Shown: positions 27,842 through 36,455 of the stretch, in pieces
Layout: each line of letters starts with the position of its first letter
How positions within the stretch are numbered: the first letter of the stretch is position 1
Origin: Flavobacterium jumunjinense
GTDB taxonomy: Bacteria > Bacteroidota > Bacteroidia > Flavobacteriales > Flavobacteriaceae
NCBI RefSeq assembly: GCF_021650975.2
Contig: NZ_CP091285.1
Location: 3,534,001 to 3,598,000, forward strand
Length of the DNA stretch: 64,000 bases
Direction: 5' to 3'
Notes under the pieces: model-generated
The model's database searches: none
Told to the model about the DNA's origin: nothing
What the model saw: only the letters and a program-made list of their open reading frames with translations
Position numbers and translations under genes: made by a program

Positions 27842-29281
27842 CTACCGTGTGGACACATCTATATTTTCACTATTTTAGACCAAATATAAATTATGCGTAG
27901 ACATTTTACTGATATTGAAGATTCTCGATTACTTAGACGAAGTAATTTGATTTTGGACAGTTTATTTTGTAATAGTGTTCATTCTATTCGACAAATCACC
28001 CAAAATGAATCGGAGTGTAAAGCTTTTTATCGTTTTTTACAGAATAATAGGATCTCAGAATCAAAATTAATCAAAAATATGTCTTCTAATTGTATCACTT
28101 CCTGTTTAGATAAAACAGTTTTATGCATACAAGACACAAGTGAAGTAAATCTTTATAATCATAAAAATAGGATTAAAAAGGACGGATTCATTGGCACTAC
28201 TAATGCTGCAAAAGGTGGGATTGGCTTTTTATTGCACCCTAGCTTTGTTGTTGATGCTTATAATTTCATTCCTTATGGTTTTTCTGATGTTAAAATATGG
28301 AATAGACCTCTAGAGAAACTTACAAAACAGGAAAGAAATTACAATAAATTACCTATTGAAGAAAAAGAATCATACAAGTGGATAGAATCTTCTGAAAAAT
28401 CAAAAGAAGCTCTAGAGAAGGCAAAAAAAATCATCATAATCCAAGATAGAGAAGGTGATATTTATGAGCAATTTGCGATAGTACCTGATGAAAAGACAGA
28501 GTTGCTAGTAAGGGCTAGAGCCAACAGAACATTATTAAATAAGATAAAATTATTTGACTTTATAGCTAATGAGCCTCTTCAAGGAAAATATACCATTGCA
28601 CTAGAAGGAGATAAACGAAGAAACATAAGTAAGCGAGAAGCTACTTTAGAGGTAAGGTTTTCAGCTGTTACTATTCAAAAAAACGATTTAGTTTCGAAAA
28701 ATGCACTAGATAGTGTTGATTTATATATTATAGAAGCGAAAGAAATTGGTGAGAATATTGAAAATCCAATATGTTGGAAACTATTAACAACTATTAAAGT
28801 TTTAGATTTAGAAACTGCTTTACAATGTATTGATTGGTATACCTGTAGATGGGTAATAGAAGAAATTTTTAGGATACTAAAAAAAGAAGGATTTAATATA
28901 GAAGCCAGTGAATTAGGTTCAGCTAAATCCATCCGAAAATTAACTTTAATGATGATGGAAACAATTGTTAAGCTATTTTTAATGCAAATAGCCTACGATA
29001 TGCCAGAACATGAAATAGAATCAAGAAGTTGTTTTACCAATCAAGAACTTGAATGTTTAGAATATCAGATAATAAAATTAGAAGGTAAAACAGAAAAATT
29101 AAAAAATCCTTATAAAGAAAAGGATTTGAAAAGATATGTATGGGCAATTGCTAGACTTGGAGGATGGAAAGGATATACTAGTGCTCGAAAACCTGGAATA
29201 ACTACTTTTTCTATTGGAATTCAAAAATTCGCTTCAATTATGCAAGGATGGCAATTATTTCAAGATGTGTCCACACGGTAG
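27842..29281 (+). mobile_element. IS4-family insertion sequence, complete
   Basis: 1440 bp bounded by perfect 19-bp inverted repeats: CTACCGTGTGGACACATCT at 27842-27860 and its complement at 29263-29281. Both sides carry the 9-bp duplication GATAGTAGT, the size made by Tn5/IS50-type IS4 elements. One intact transposase fills it. Perfect ends and duplication point to a recent insertion into a hairpin repeat that continues at 29282. Confidence 0.96.
27893..29281 (+). CDS. IS4-family transposase (Tn5-like)
   Basis: The 462-residue transposase has the DDE triad: Asp in CIQDTSEVNL (about residue 83), Asp in IIQDREGDIYEQF (about 185) and Glu in the YREK signature WYTCRWVIEEIFRILKKEG, where Y-x2-R-x3-E-x6-K is exact. 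An N-terminal region with QNESECKAFYRFLQN matches the Tn5 DNA-binding domain. The stop codon TAG is the last three bases of the right inverted repeat. Intact and probably active. Confidence 0.95.
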   Translation: MRRHFTDIEDSRLLRRSNLILDSLFCNSVHSIRQITQNESECKAFYRFLQNNRISESKLIKNMSSNCITSCLDKTVLCIQDTSEVNLYNHKNRIKKDGFIGTTNAAKGGIGFLLHPSFVVDAYNFIPYGFSDVKIWNRPLEKLTKQERNYNKLPIEEKESYKWIESSEKSKEALEKAKKIIIIQDREGDIYEQFAIVPDEKTELLVRARANRTLLNKIKLFDFIANEPLQGKYTIALEGDKRRNISKREATLEVRFSAVTIQKNDLVSKNALDSVDLYIIEAKEIGENIENPICWKLLTTIKVLDLETALQCIDWYTCRWVIEEIFRILKKEGFNIEASELGSAKSIRKLTLMMMETIVKLFLMQIAYDMPEHEIESRSCFTNQELECLEYQIIKLEGKTEKLKNPYKEKDLKRYVWAIARLGGWKGYTSARKPGITTFSIGIQKFASIMQGWQLFQDVSTR

Positions 29282-29290
29282 GATAGTAGT
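29282..29290. repeat. Right 9-bp target duplication of the IS4 element
   Basis: GATAGTAGT, matching 27833-27841. Confidence 0.93.
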
Positions 29291-29372
29291 GGCATCCTTT
29301 TCTTTTTCTTTTCGACTCCGCTCAAAGTGACAAAAAAAGAAAAGATATGGCGAATAGCGGGTGAGTTTTTAT
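29282..29372. repeat. Flavobacterial hairpin repeat split by the IS4 element
   Basis: Removing the IS4 element joins GAGCCCCGATAGTAGT (27826-27841) to GGCATCCTTTTCTTTTTC and a region ending GATATGGCGAATAGCGGG. Its ends are imperfect inverted repeats (CCCGATAG versus CGAATAGCGGG), and CTTTTCTTTTT pairs with AAAAAAAGAAAAG inside. I recall similar intergenic elements in Flavobacterium genomes, but could not check copy number. Confidence 0.6.
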
Positions 29373-29458
29373 ACTGAATGAATTGATTGCTGCTTCTAGA
29401 AATAATAATTAGAATTAAATTAATAGGATAAATAGTTTGTTGTAAAGAATATTTATTA

Positions 29459-29866
29459 ATGAATAAAAAAGTAAAAATTTTGCTAGTTGATAATCATTCC
29501 GCTTTTTTAAAAGGGCTTATGGAAGTGATTCAAGAGGAGTTTATGTCTTTTAATTTATTTTGTTTTTCCTCATCTGAAGAAGCCTTGTATAGTGCAAAAG
29601 AAAACAAATATGACTTAGCCATTTTTGATTTAGAAATGGCAGTGATTAATGGTATTTCATTTCATAAAGAATTAAAATTACTAAATCCTGAAACACTATC
29701 GATACTTTTAACCTTACACAAAGAACAAGATATTATACAATCAGTTTTTGAAAAAGGAATTGAAGGTTTTGTTCTTAAAGATAATATTCTTGATGAATTA
29801 GTAATTGCAATAAAAGAAGTACTAAAAGGGAATAAATATTTTTCAAAATTGGATGCTTTAAATTAG
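29459..29866 (+). CDS. Truncated, degenerate response-regulator paralogue (receiver only)
   Basis: A 135-residue receiver domain clearly copied from the regulator at 23131: VKILLVDNHSAFLKGLMEVIQEE against VLLVDDHPIFLKGLVEVIQDE. The phospho-acceptor Asp is kept (AIFDLEMAVING), as is Lys in GFVLKDN, but the acidic pair has become DN and the PRMNG loop has changed. The LuxR HTH is missing; the frame stops at the linker. It could act as a phosphate sink or be a decaying duplicate. It lies between the IS4 element and the VapA-like gene, mirroring the RR-then-secreted-protein order at 23131-26175. Confidence 0.82.
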   Translation: MNKKVKILLVDNHSAFLKGLMEVIQEEFMSFNLFCFSSSEEALYSAKENKYDLAIFDLEMAVINGISFHKELKLLNPETLSILLTLHKEQDIIQSVFEKGIEGFVLKDNILDELVIAIKEVLKGNKYFSKLDALN

Positions 29867-29897
29867 TAATATAGAAAAAGCAATAGCAAACAATAGT

Positions 29898-30152
29898 CTA
29901 CTAGAAGAGTAGGTTTTTACTATAGATTTTAAAAGAAGATTTGGTATACTTCAAAATAAAAAAGTCACGTAAAATCTAAAGAATGAGTAGGAATACCTAT
30001 TTCATTTTTGCGGTTTAGTTTGTTCCTTTGAAGTATGAATTCTTATTAATAAGTCTTTAATTTATAAGTAGGTTGGCCACCTAAAAATAAAAAAGTAGAG
30101 TTCAGAAACTACTAAATAAACGAAGCGGAATCCGAAAAGCTATATGAGTAGG
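29898..30152. promoter_or_regulatory. Cluster of AGTAGG half-sites before the VapA-like gene
   Basis: This 304-nt gap (29867-30170) has no gene. AGTAGG occurs at 29908, 29986, 30067 and 30147. The copies at 29983 and 30144 extend to ATGAGTAGG. Dyads are CTACT-N5-AGTAG (29898-29912), TAGG-AATA-CCTA (29988-29999) and TAGG-N7-CCTA (30069-30083). The second is followed by TATTT exactly as at 23788. A multi-site operator is the simplest reading; the regulator is unknown. Confidence 0.5.
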
Positions 30153-30170
30153 TAAGACAAATAAATAAAT

Positions 30171-30620
30171 ATGGAAACAAATATTAATTCTATTGAAGCA
30201 GAAAATTTAAAAATGATGACTACTGATTTTAAAGAAGTAGTAAAAGGCAAGATGGAGGAGAAGCAAATTGAAAAAATCGTATCCGATATGTCATCTTTTA
30301 CAAATAGTCATGCTGCACAATGTCCTATTTCAAGCGCTGTTTTTTATGTGTGGATAAATGTTATTGTAGAAGGAGGTAAAAGTGCAGTAGGTCATGGTGG
30401 AGGCCTTTTTACTCCAGGAGGAGGAGGATCTTGGGGGCATCTCTATACAAATGATATTGAAAGATTATATAGAGATACAATAAGTTTTCAAGTAAATGCT
30501 GCTCAAGTTTACTTAAACGTGAATTTTTTTGATGCTCATAGCAATTTATTAGGAAGTTACCATGGAGGTGGTATAGGAACTGTAAGGGGAATTGGTGGAG
30601 GAACAACCAAATGGACATAG
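30171..30620 (+). CDS. VapA-like virulence-associated-protein family beta-barrel protein
   Basis: A 149-residue protein with an N-terminal helical segment (1-50) and no clear signal peptide. Its core resembles the Rhodococcus VapA fold: ISSAVFYVWINVIVEGG, then WGHLYTNDIERLYRDT, FQVNAAQVYLNVNFFD, LLGSYHGGGIGTV and a Gly-rich C-terminus GIGGGTTKW. VapA-type proteins are small secreted beta-barrels; R. equi VapA disturbs the macrophage phagolysosome. I assign this from remembered motifs, not a search. The gene has its own terminator and a dense operator region upstream. Confidence 0.65.
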   Translation: METNINSIEAENLKMMTTDFKEVVKGKMEEKQIEKIVSDMSSFTNSHAAQCPISSAVFYVWINVIVEGGKSAVGHGGGLFTPGGGGSWGHLYTNDIERLYRDTISFQVNAAQVYLNVNFFDAHSNLLGSYHGGGIGTVRGIGGGTTKWT

Positions 30621-30673
30621 CATCAATTAATTACATTTGTTGTTTTTCAAATAAATAATTATAAAATAATAAG

Positions 30674-30710
30674 AAAAGAGGTTGTTTAAATTTTAGACAG
30701 CCTCTTTTTA
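30674..30710 (+). terminator. Intrinsic terminator after the VapA-like gene
   Basis: Arms AAAAGAGGTTGTTTA and TAGACAGCCTCTTTT pair with two G-U wobbles around a short loop and run into T residues, 54 nt after the stop. Confidence 0.75.
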
Positions 30711-31032
30711 ATTATTTCAAAGTCTCTAAATATAATTAAGACAATCATCTTATAAAAGTCAATATCGAAATAGTATTGTTTATTCAGTTAAAAACGGAAT
30801 AACACTCATAATAGGCTAAATTTAAAAATGGCAATTAGAATAAGACAGTTTAGTATAACATACGTTAGTTTAGATTTAGAGGTTATGACTATAAAAATGT
30901 TTAGTACTCAAATGAAAATTAAAACTTTAAAATTGTAAAACTTAGCTGTAGAATTGCTTTCTTATCTTAAGTCAAGGTTTTTTTTGTTTCCCTTTTCAAC
31001 ATTTGCATAAGTATAATTTAAAAAAAATAAAA
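30711..31032. other. Gene-free stretch
   Basis: About 320 nt between the VapA-like gene's terminator and the DUF4345 gene. I see no gene, hairpin or clear promoter consensus here. Confidence 0.4.
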
Positions 31033-31440
31033 ATGACAAAGAACATATTTACAAAAGTACTTCTGATAATCTCTGGAATCATTGGAATTTGGGTTGGATA
31101 CTCCCTGTTATTTTCTACAGTCGCTTTTGAGGCAACTGCTGGGATTAATCTTGGAAAGGACATTAATTTGCTAAGCGAATTGAGAGCTCCTAGCGGACTA
31201 TTGTTAGTAGGTGGAGTACTAATAATTTTGGGAGCTTTTTATTCTAAACTGAGATTTACGTCTATTCTATTATCCTGTTTAATCTATCTTTCGTATGGAT
31301 TTTCTCGTTTAGTTAGTATTATATTCGATGGATTTCCAAGTGAATCACTTCAAATAGCCTTGATTGCCGAATTTTTAGTTGGATTAACAAGCCTGTTTGT
31401 GCTTATACGATTTAACAGTAAACAGATTAAACCTGTATAA
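31033..31440 (+). CDS. DUF4345-type membrane protein
   Basis: Starting at the ATG at 31033 (MTKNIFTKVLLIISGIIG), rather than the TTG 30 nt upstream, gives 135 residues with four membrane helices. The middle ELRAPSGLLLVGGVLIILGAF and the later YGFSRLVSIIFDG are typical of DUF4345. Function unknown. It is convergent with the Crp/Fnr regulator. Confidence 0.72.
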   Translation: MTKNIFTKVLLIISGIIGIWVGYSLLFSTVAFEATAGINLGKDINLLSELRAPSGLLLVGGVLIILGAFYSKLRFTSILLSCLIYLSYGFSRLVSIIFDGFPSESLQIALIAEFLVGLTSLFVLIRFNSKQIKPV

Positions 31441-31463
31441 CTGTACCGAATTCATTCTGATTT

Positions 31464-32060
31464 TTATTTATTCAAAATCCTTTTTCTAATTCGGCTAAGA
31501 GATTCGGGAGTAACCCCAATATAACTTGCAATTAAATGCAAGGGAACTCTGTTTAGAAGATGCGGTTGGGTTTTCAAAATAGTCTGGTATCTTTCTTCAG
31601 GGCTGTAATGGCTAAGTAACTCGATATGTTCTTGAGATTTGTTATAATCGACAGGCATTAAAGTAGGTATCAGATTTTCAAGTTTCGGATGTTTTTTATG
31701 TAATTCTTTTTCTGCTGTTCTCGTTCCTGTAGTTAAAATAGAATTTTCGATGGTAGATAAATAGTATTTTGAAGGTCTTTTTTCTAAATAACTGGAATAT
31801 TGAACAGCGGCTTCTCCTTCACAAAAAAAGGCAGTTGTCTTTTCTTCTCCGTTAACTATTTTGTATTGTCGGAGACACCCCTCAATGACAAAGAAGCATT
31901 TAGTACAGATTTGACCTTCACTTAAAATTGTAGTTCCTTTTTTAAAAATCTCCAATTGTGTGTTTTCAACAATAGCAATAATTTCCTCTTCGGTGAATTT
32001 CCCGAATTGTGAAATAAACTGAATTAAGGAGTCTTTCTTATTTTTAGTTTGTCCTTTCAA
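31464..32060 (-). CDS. Crp/Fnr-family transcriptional regulator
   Basis: The 198-residue regulator has a cyclic-nucleotide-binding-like sensor (KGTTILSEGQICTKCFFVIEGCLRQY) and a C-terminal HTH (HLIASYIGVTPESLSRIRK). No ATG is available at the N-terminus; the frame opens at a TTG at 32060, and the start is uncertain. Bacteroidota members of this group often lack the residues that bind cAMP. A carboxymuconolactone decarboxylase gene lies 326 nt upstream on the same strand; a similar pair occurs at 55898-56999. Confidence 0.85.
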   Translation of the reverse strand: MKGQTKNKKDSLIQFISQFGKFTEEEIIAIVENTQLEIFKKGTTILSEGQICTKCFFVIEGCLRQYKIVNGEEKTTAFFCEGEAAVQYSSYLEKRPSKYYLSTIENSILTTGTRTAEKELHKKHPKLENLIPTLMPVDYNKSQEHIELLSHYSPEERYQTILKTQPHLLNRVPLHLIASYIGVTPESLSRIRKRILNK

Positions 32061-32386
32061 AATAGTTTCTTGATTTATAGAAAGTTTCTCAATATTGTTA
32101 TTGCATTAAACCTTCGGTAGTACTAATCTAAATTATAAACATCTTACGAATATAATTAAAATTCATTTATTTTGACTACAAAAAAGTTATCCTGAAATAT
32201 TCCAAATTAGAGAAGCGGAGTAGAAGGAAAGGGGTATTAAATTACTTTTTGAAAGTTTGTGTAGATTTAAAAATAAATCTACAATATAAAGTCTGCTTTG
32301 TCAGTGCTCACTTTCAGGCTTAGGTGAAAAGGTGATTAGCACGTTAAACATGTTTATAATTCAAAAGCCTTAGCTATTTGCAGATG
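32061..32386. other. Gene-free stretch
   Basis: 326 nt between the Crp/Fnr gene and the decarboxylase-family gene. I see no gene or strong hairpin. Confidence 0.4.
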
Positions 32387-32935
32387 TTATTTCGACCATT
32401 TATATTGTTCCATTATTTCATCAACTTCCGTTTTCGCAACTATATTGACATAGTTAGAAATTGTTTTAGCAGCGATTCCACCAATTATTTCAATGCAATT
32501 TTCTTGAGTAAAACCAATTTCGAAAAAATTACTTAATGTTTTTTCATCAATATGACCTTTATTGATAATCAACTTTCTAGTAAAGTCTCTTAAGGTTTCC
32601 AATCTAGAATCAGCAATAGGCTTTCCGTTTCGTAATGATTCTATAACATCTTTTGGTACTTTTGTCATTTTCATTCCCCAACTATGAACAGCCATACAAT
32701 AAGGGCTATTATTTTCATAACTTGTTGTCATTATTACAACTTGACCTTCTAAAAGTCCTAAACTAGATTTCCCAAGAAACAAGTCAAATGATTGATTATA
32801 AGCTTTGTATATAGATGGAGAAATAGCAAGTATTTTGTCTTGATTTGGTATAAATCCAAATTTATCTAAAACTTTTTTTAATAATTCTTTAGATTCCTCG
32901 GGTGCTGTTTCTGTTGTATGTTTTGTGAATGTCAT
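32387..32935 (-). CDS. Carboxymuconolactone decarboxylase/AhpD-family protein
   Basis: The 182-residue all-helical protein has the CMD-family middle region: LLEGQVVIMTTSYENNSPYC followed by MAVHSWG. In AhpD the redox site is CxxC-x3-H; here the first Cys is replaced (SPYC-MAVH), leaving one Cys and the His. It is therefore more likely a peroxidase-related protein of unknown activity than a classical alkylhydroperoxidase. Confidence 0.78.
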   Translation of the reverse strand: MTFTKHTTETAPEESKELLKKVLDKFGFIPNQDKILAISPSIYKAYNQSFDLFLGKSSLGLLEGQVVIMTTSYENNSPYCMAVHSWGMKMTKVPKDVIESLRNGKPIADSRLETLRDFTRKLIINKGHIDEKTLSNFFEIGFTQENCIEIIGGIAAKTISNYVNIVAKTEVDEIMEQYKWSK

Positions 32936-33068
32936 TCGTAATTATCTGTTTGTTTTACTTCTGCATAAAGTGAGTTTGTTTAAAAACAACATCAATTTCA
33001 AAAATAAAGATACTTAATTGTATTTTTTAGTATTTTAAAAGAAGTATTGCTTACTCAATTTTAGTCAG

Positions 33069-33740
33069 TTATTTTAATTTAAGTTTGTTCTTTAAATCAT
33101 TAAACCCACTCCATTTTGGACAGCTTTCGGAATATTCAAATTTATGTGCCCCATATTGAATTATGTTTTGAGAGAATGCTGTACAGATTGTGAATGGTTC
33201 GTTTGTATTTAAATTTATTAATTCAATTTCGTAAGCTTTTAGAAATTTAATTTCACGATTTTTAAGTTTTCGTTTTAAGTTATTATAATTTAAAAAATAT
33301 TTATTTTTGATTCGAGTAATTATAATTTTTTCTCCACCAGAATTAAAGCAACCAGAATAATTATGAGTGATTTCTAAAGTTTCTCCATCTTTTATTGAAT
33401 CAATTCCAAGATTGTAAATATCGATTGGTTTTGTATTTATTTCATCAATACAAAAATTTAAATAATATGATGTTTCTTCAAAGAGAAGAAATGATTCTGT
33501 TGTTTTCCAACCAAAATATGTTTGGTATTCTACACGATATTTACCATCAGCTAAATTATGTGAAGATGTAAAGTTTTTAAATTCAGTTATTATGCTATCA
33601 TTGCATATTATTTTATATTCATTGTTGTAAACAGATTCATTTTCTTTGGTTTTACATAAATTAAAATCTATAGACAAAGAGTTTTGTGAGATTGCAAAAA
33701 GTGAATAGTTAAATATGATGAATATTAATGTCTTACGCAT
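33069..33740 (-). CDS. Secreted hypothetical protein
   Basis: A 223-residue protein with signal peptide (MRKTLIFIIFNYSLFAISQN) and a beta-rich body. Cys pairs appear at SGCFNSG and ICTAFSQ. No family was recognised. It is the first of the long run of minus-strand genes that continues to 44958, though its own flanks lack the typical spacer boxes. Confidence 0.6.
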   Translation of the reverse strand: MRKTLIFIIFNYSLFAISQNSLSIDFNLCKTKENESVYNNEYKIICNDSIITEFKNFTSSHNLADGKYRVEYQTYFGWKTTESFLLFEETSYYLNFCIDEINTKPIDIYNLGIDSIKDGETLEITHNYSGCFNSGGEKIIITRIKNKYFLNYNNLKRKLKNREIKFLKAYEIELINLNTNEPFTICTAFSQNIIQYGAHKFEYSESCPKWSGFNDLKNKLKLK

Positions 33741-33868
33741 TTTTTTATAATTGTTGTTAATGTTTTGCAGTTAGATGGTACATATGGGTTTGAAAAACTG
33801 GTTCGCTAAATTGAGCGCACTCTGTTAGTTTCTAATAGGATAGTCTACTCTATAGACCATTCTGCTTA

Positions 33869-34530
33869 TTACGTATTATGGTTAATTTTTACTATAATTT
33901 TTCTATTTGGACAGATTATATAAAAATCGATATTCCCAATAAATATATTTTCGTCACTAAAATTGTGCATATAATATTCATAAGCATAGTAATTTCCTTT
34001 TTCGATAAGCAAATCCTCTAATTCAAATTTAAGTTTATCAAGAGAACTATGTGCAAAGTTAAAAAACTGCTGTTCTTTTTGATCGAAAGGTGTTTTTTTT
34101 CCAAAATTCAGATTTCCAATTACTTCTTAATTCAGTATTTGGATATTTTGAGAAAAATTCATCATTCGGATTCTTAAAATATTTGGCAGTTTTTTCGTCA
34201 ATTTCGTAAATCCAAATTGAATACCCATCTCCATTAAAAGACCGTTCTGATTCGTCTATATAAACTAATTTTCCATCATTAAATTCAAATCCAGTTAATT
34301 CGAGGTTATAATTTTTCTCTTGAATTTTTTCAATTGGTTTCCAAAAAAAGTCAGAACCTGGAAGTATTCGCCAAAAAAAGCCTGGAATCAATATTAAAAC
34401 TATTAACAAGGTTGAAAGTCGGTATAATTTCCGCCTATTTTTTTTTCCTAAAGGCTTTAATCATTTTAAATCCGATAATTGGATATGAAATTAATATTAT
34501 TAGAGTTAAAAATAAAAATATTAAAATCAT
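33869..34530 (-). pseudogene. Frameshifted hypothetical membrane-anchored protein gene
   Basis: A gene in three frames. From ATG at 34530 it reads MILIFLFLTLIILISYPIIG, then a run of nine T (34438-34446) shifts it. The next frame covers LLIVLILIPGFFWRILPGSD to EFWKK. A run of eight T (34093-34100) shifts it again, and the end reads TPFDQKEQQFFNFAHSSLDK to FYIICPNRKIIVK with a stop at 33869. Both breaks are a single extra base in a homopolymer, so either decay or sequencing error is possible. AACG lies 29 nt upstream of the start, as in its neighbours. Confidence 0.72.
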
Positions 34531-34723
34531 TTAGGGTATTGGTTTTTGCATTGTGGCTAACGAGTTTATATATGGTTTGTTTTGTGTTTTGGCAATTAAC
34601 TTAGTAAGTAAGTACCAAATTGAAATACCTACGGAATTTCCAATTTGTTCAAAGACAAGTAATTTCTTAAAATCAATTTATGCAGTTATTTTATCAGTCT
34701 AAATGAATTCAGGTATGTTTCAA

Positions 34724-35080
34724 TTAATTTTGTTCTTCTCCAAGGTACATTATTTGATATGATTTATTTCCAACAAAAAAAAATCCTTTTATTCCTCCTT
34801 TATACCTATTGGAACATTAGTTTCTTGATTTAAACAAAATTCAAAATATTGTCTATTAAAATTATGTTGTTCAGTTGACTCATCAATATTTTTTTTTCAT
34901 AAAGTTTAGTTTTAATTGCATACAACTTGTTTGTGTCAGCTATAAGGAAACACTCTTTCAAATATAGATATAATTCATTATAAATTTTTAAAGGAATTTT
35001 TAATTTCTGCTTACGGGAGTATAAATTTCTATATATACTGAATGGAATCTACTTTCTGAATCTCAAATTCTTCGTTCAAC
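34724..35080 (-). pseudogene. Decayed hypothetical gene in the cassette-like region
   Basis: Coherent protein pieces in different frames: SIYRNLYSRKQKLKIPLKIY and NELYLYLKECFLIADTNKLY, then (after an eight-A run) NIDESTEQHNFNRQYFEFCL and NQETNVPIGI, then KGFFFVGNKSYQIMYLGEEQ ending at 34724. No start codon remains clear. Product unknown. AACG at 35078-35081 marks its upstream boundary. Confidence 0.5.
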
Positions 35081-35162
35081 GACGGTTTACTTTATTTTTT
35101 TGTGTTCAGTGATTTTAATTTACTATTGGCTATTTAAGCTAAACGAAACCTTAGCTGTTGTG
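35078..35162. repeat. Short cassette-like spacer
   Basis: 85 nt starting AACGACGGTTTAC and ending AACGAAACCTTAGCTGTTG then TG. AGCTAA (35139-35144) pairs with TTAGCT (35151-35156). The 19-bp end (35142-35160) recurs exactly at 37467-37485. Confidence 0.6.
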
Positions 35163-35179
35163 TGTTATTCTTATATTTA

Positions 35180-35715
35180 TCACTTTTTAATTGTAAATAT
35201 TTTGTTTCTATATTTAATTTTTAATTGCAAGTTTTTAGCTTCTATGTTCCAACCTAATTTAATTGCATTTTTAATTGATTTCTCTATGAAACTTGGAATT
35301 ACCTTTTTTGACTCATAACTTTCAGGCTCATTTTCTTTATCATTTATAAATAGCCATTCATCATACCAACCGAAATCAATTTCAAGTTTGTTATTTGGAT
35401 TTTCATTTGGTCTTATTTGGATAATACTTGTAAATCTCCAATTATAAATATTGTTTTCAATTGTAATTTTCCGAAAACCATTTTTTTTTTGAAATCATCG
35501 TTTATCTTTTAACCGTTTACAAACCAAACAGTTTTAGTTTCTCTTTTTAAACAATATTTTAAAATTTTTCAAATCTTGTCCAAAATTATTATCAATATAA
35601 CCTTTTCCTTTGTCAATTGTAAATGATGAAAAATATTCATCATTATCTAAAGTATAAAATTATGTTTTCAAAAGTAATTTTGGTAATATCTTATCCCATC
35701 ATTTACCGTGATTTT
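35180..35715 (-). pseudogene. Decayed hypothetical gene, frameshifted
   Basis: The 3' half is one long open reading (about 104 codons) from GFRKITIENNIYNWRFTSII through IDFGWYDEWLFINDKENEPE and KKVIPSFIEKSIKNAIKLGW to a TGA at 35180. It has no start of its own. Upstream, beyond a ten-T run at 35481-35490, other frames give DNDEYFSSFTIDKGKGYIDN. Removing one base from that run would join MISKK to NGFRK. Several further stops occur near the 5' end, so true decay is more likely than error. Function unknown. Confidence 0.58.
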
Positions 35716-35733
35716 TCTTTAAAAGTAACGCAT

Positions 35734-35848
35734 AACGTTTTTGTGTATTATTAGTTACATTTTTTCAGCAACTAATTTAGCAAATAAAAAACGAATAGAA
35801 AATCTGCGAGTACTAGCCACTAATTATATGGGAGTTTTGTCAACAGTG
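35734..35848. repeat. Cassette-like spacer
   Basis: Begins AACGTTTTTGTGTATTATTA and ends TTTTGTCAACAGTG shortly before the stop codon at 35852. The end resembles GGTTGGTCAACAGCTA of the 36.6-kb spacer. Confidence 0.45.
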
Positions 35849-35851
35849 TTT

Positions 35852-36433
35852 TTATGGTAACAGCAGAAATCTAATTCCACTACAATGGTTTCTATAATTA
35901 TCTTCAAAACTCAAAAGTTCATTTGATTTCGGTAATTCATTCTTTGCAGCATATTTATTAAATTCAGATTCTGTTTTGAATTCTGTTATTTCGTCCGTTT
36001 TCAAGTCCAACACAAAATAGGAGTTCTCAAACTCATAAAACGAACTTTTTAGATTTCCACTCAATTTGTCATTGGTTACTTTAAACTTTGTCGTTTCAAT
36101 ATCAATTCCGTCGCTAGTTTTTTGTCCTTTTAAATATCCGTATTCATTCCAATTTATGTTTTCAATCGTTTCCCAATGTCCGATTGGAATCATTGGTCCA
36201 TCTCCAAGTCCGTGATTTCCCCAATATGTAAACGAGAAAATAAAAAGTCCAATTGAGATTAAGAAACCAAAAGAAAACCAATATTTTTTCTTTTCCGATT
36301 TTACTCTTTTTAGATATTCAATCGGTTTAGATTTTCCAATAATTAATAAAATCCCGATTACTATAAAAGAATAAATCGATGCAAGAACTCCTATTTTGAT
36401 TAACTGAAATATGAAGTGAAAAAGTACTTCCAT
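35852..36433 (-). CDS. Hypothetical membrane protein
   Basis: A 193-residue protein with two N-terminal helices (about 10-30 and 48-68) and a soluble C-terminal domain of about 120 residues containing GPMIPIGHWETIENINWNEY and GYLKGQKTSDG. No family was recognised. It stands alone between two spacers of the array; AACATCAG begins 23 nt upstream of its ATG. Confidence 0.6.
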   Translation of the reverse strand: MEVLFHFIFQLIKIGVLASIYSFIVIGILLIIGKSKPIEYLKRVKSEKKKYWFSFGFLISIGLFIFSFTYWGNHGLGDGPMIPIGHWETIENINWNEYGYLKGQKTSDGIDIETTKFKVTNDKLSGNLKSSFYEFENSYFVLDLKTDEITEFKTESEFNKYAAKNELPKSNELLSFEDNYRNHCSGIRFLLLP

Positions 36434-36455
36434 TGATTTGGTTTATATTTTGGTT

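Noticed and set aside
35100..35318. Plus-strand 72-residue open frame
   Set aside because: It is antisense to a recognisable minus-strand pseudogene (35180-35715) and to a spacer; its composition is what one expects of the reverse strand of AT-rich coding DNA.
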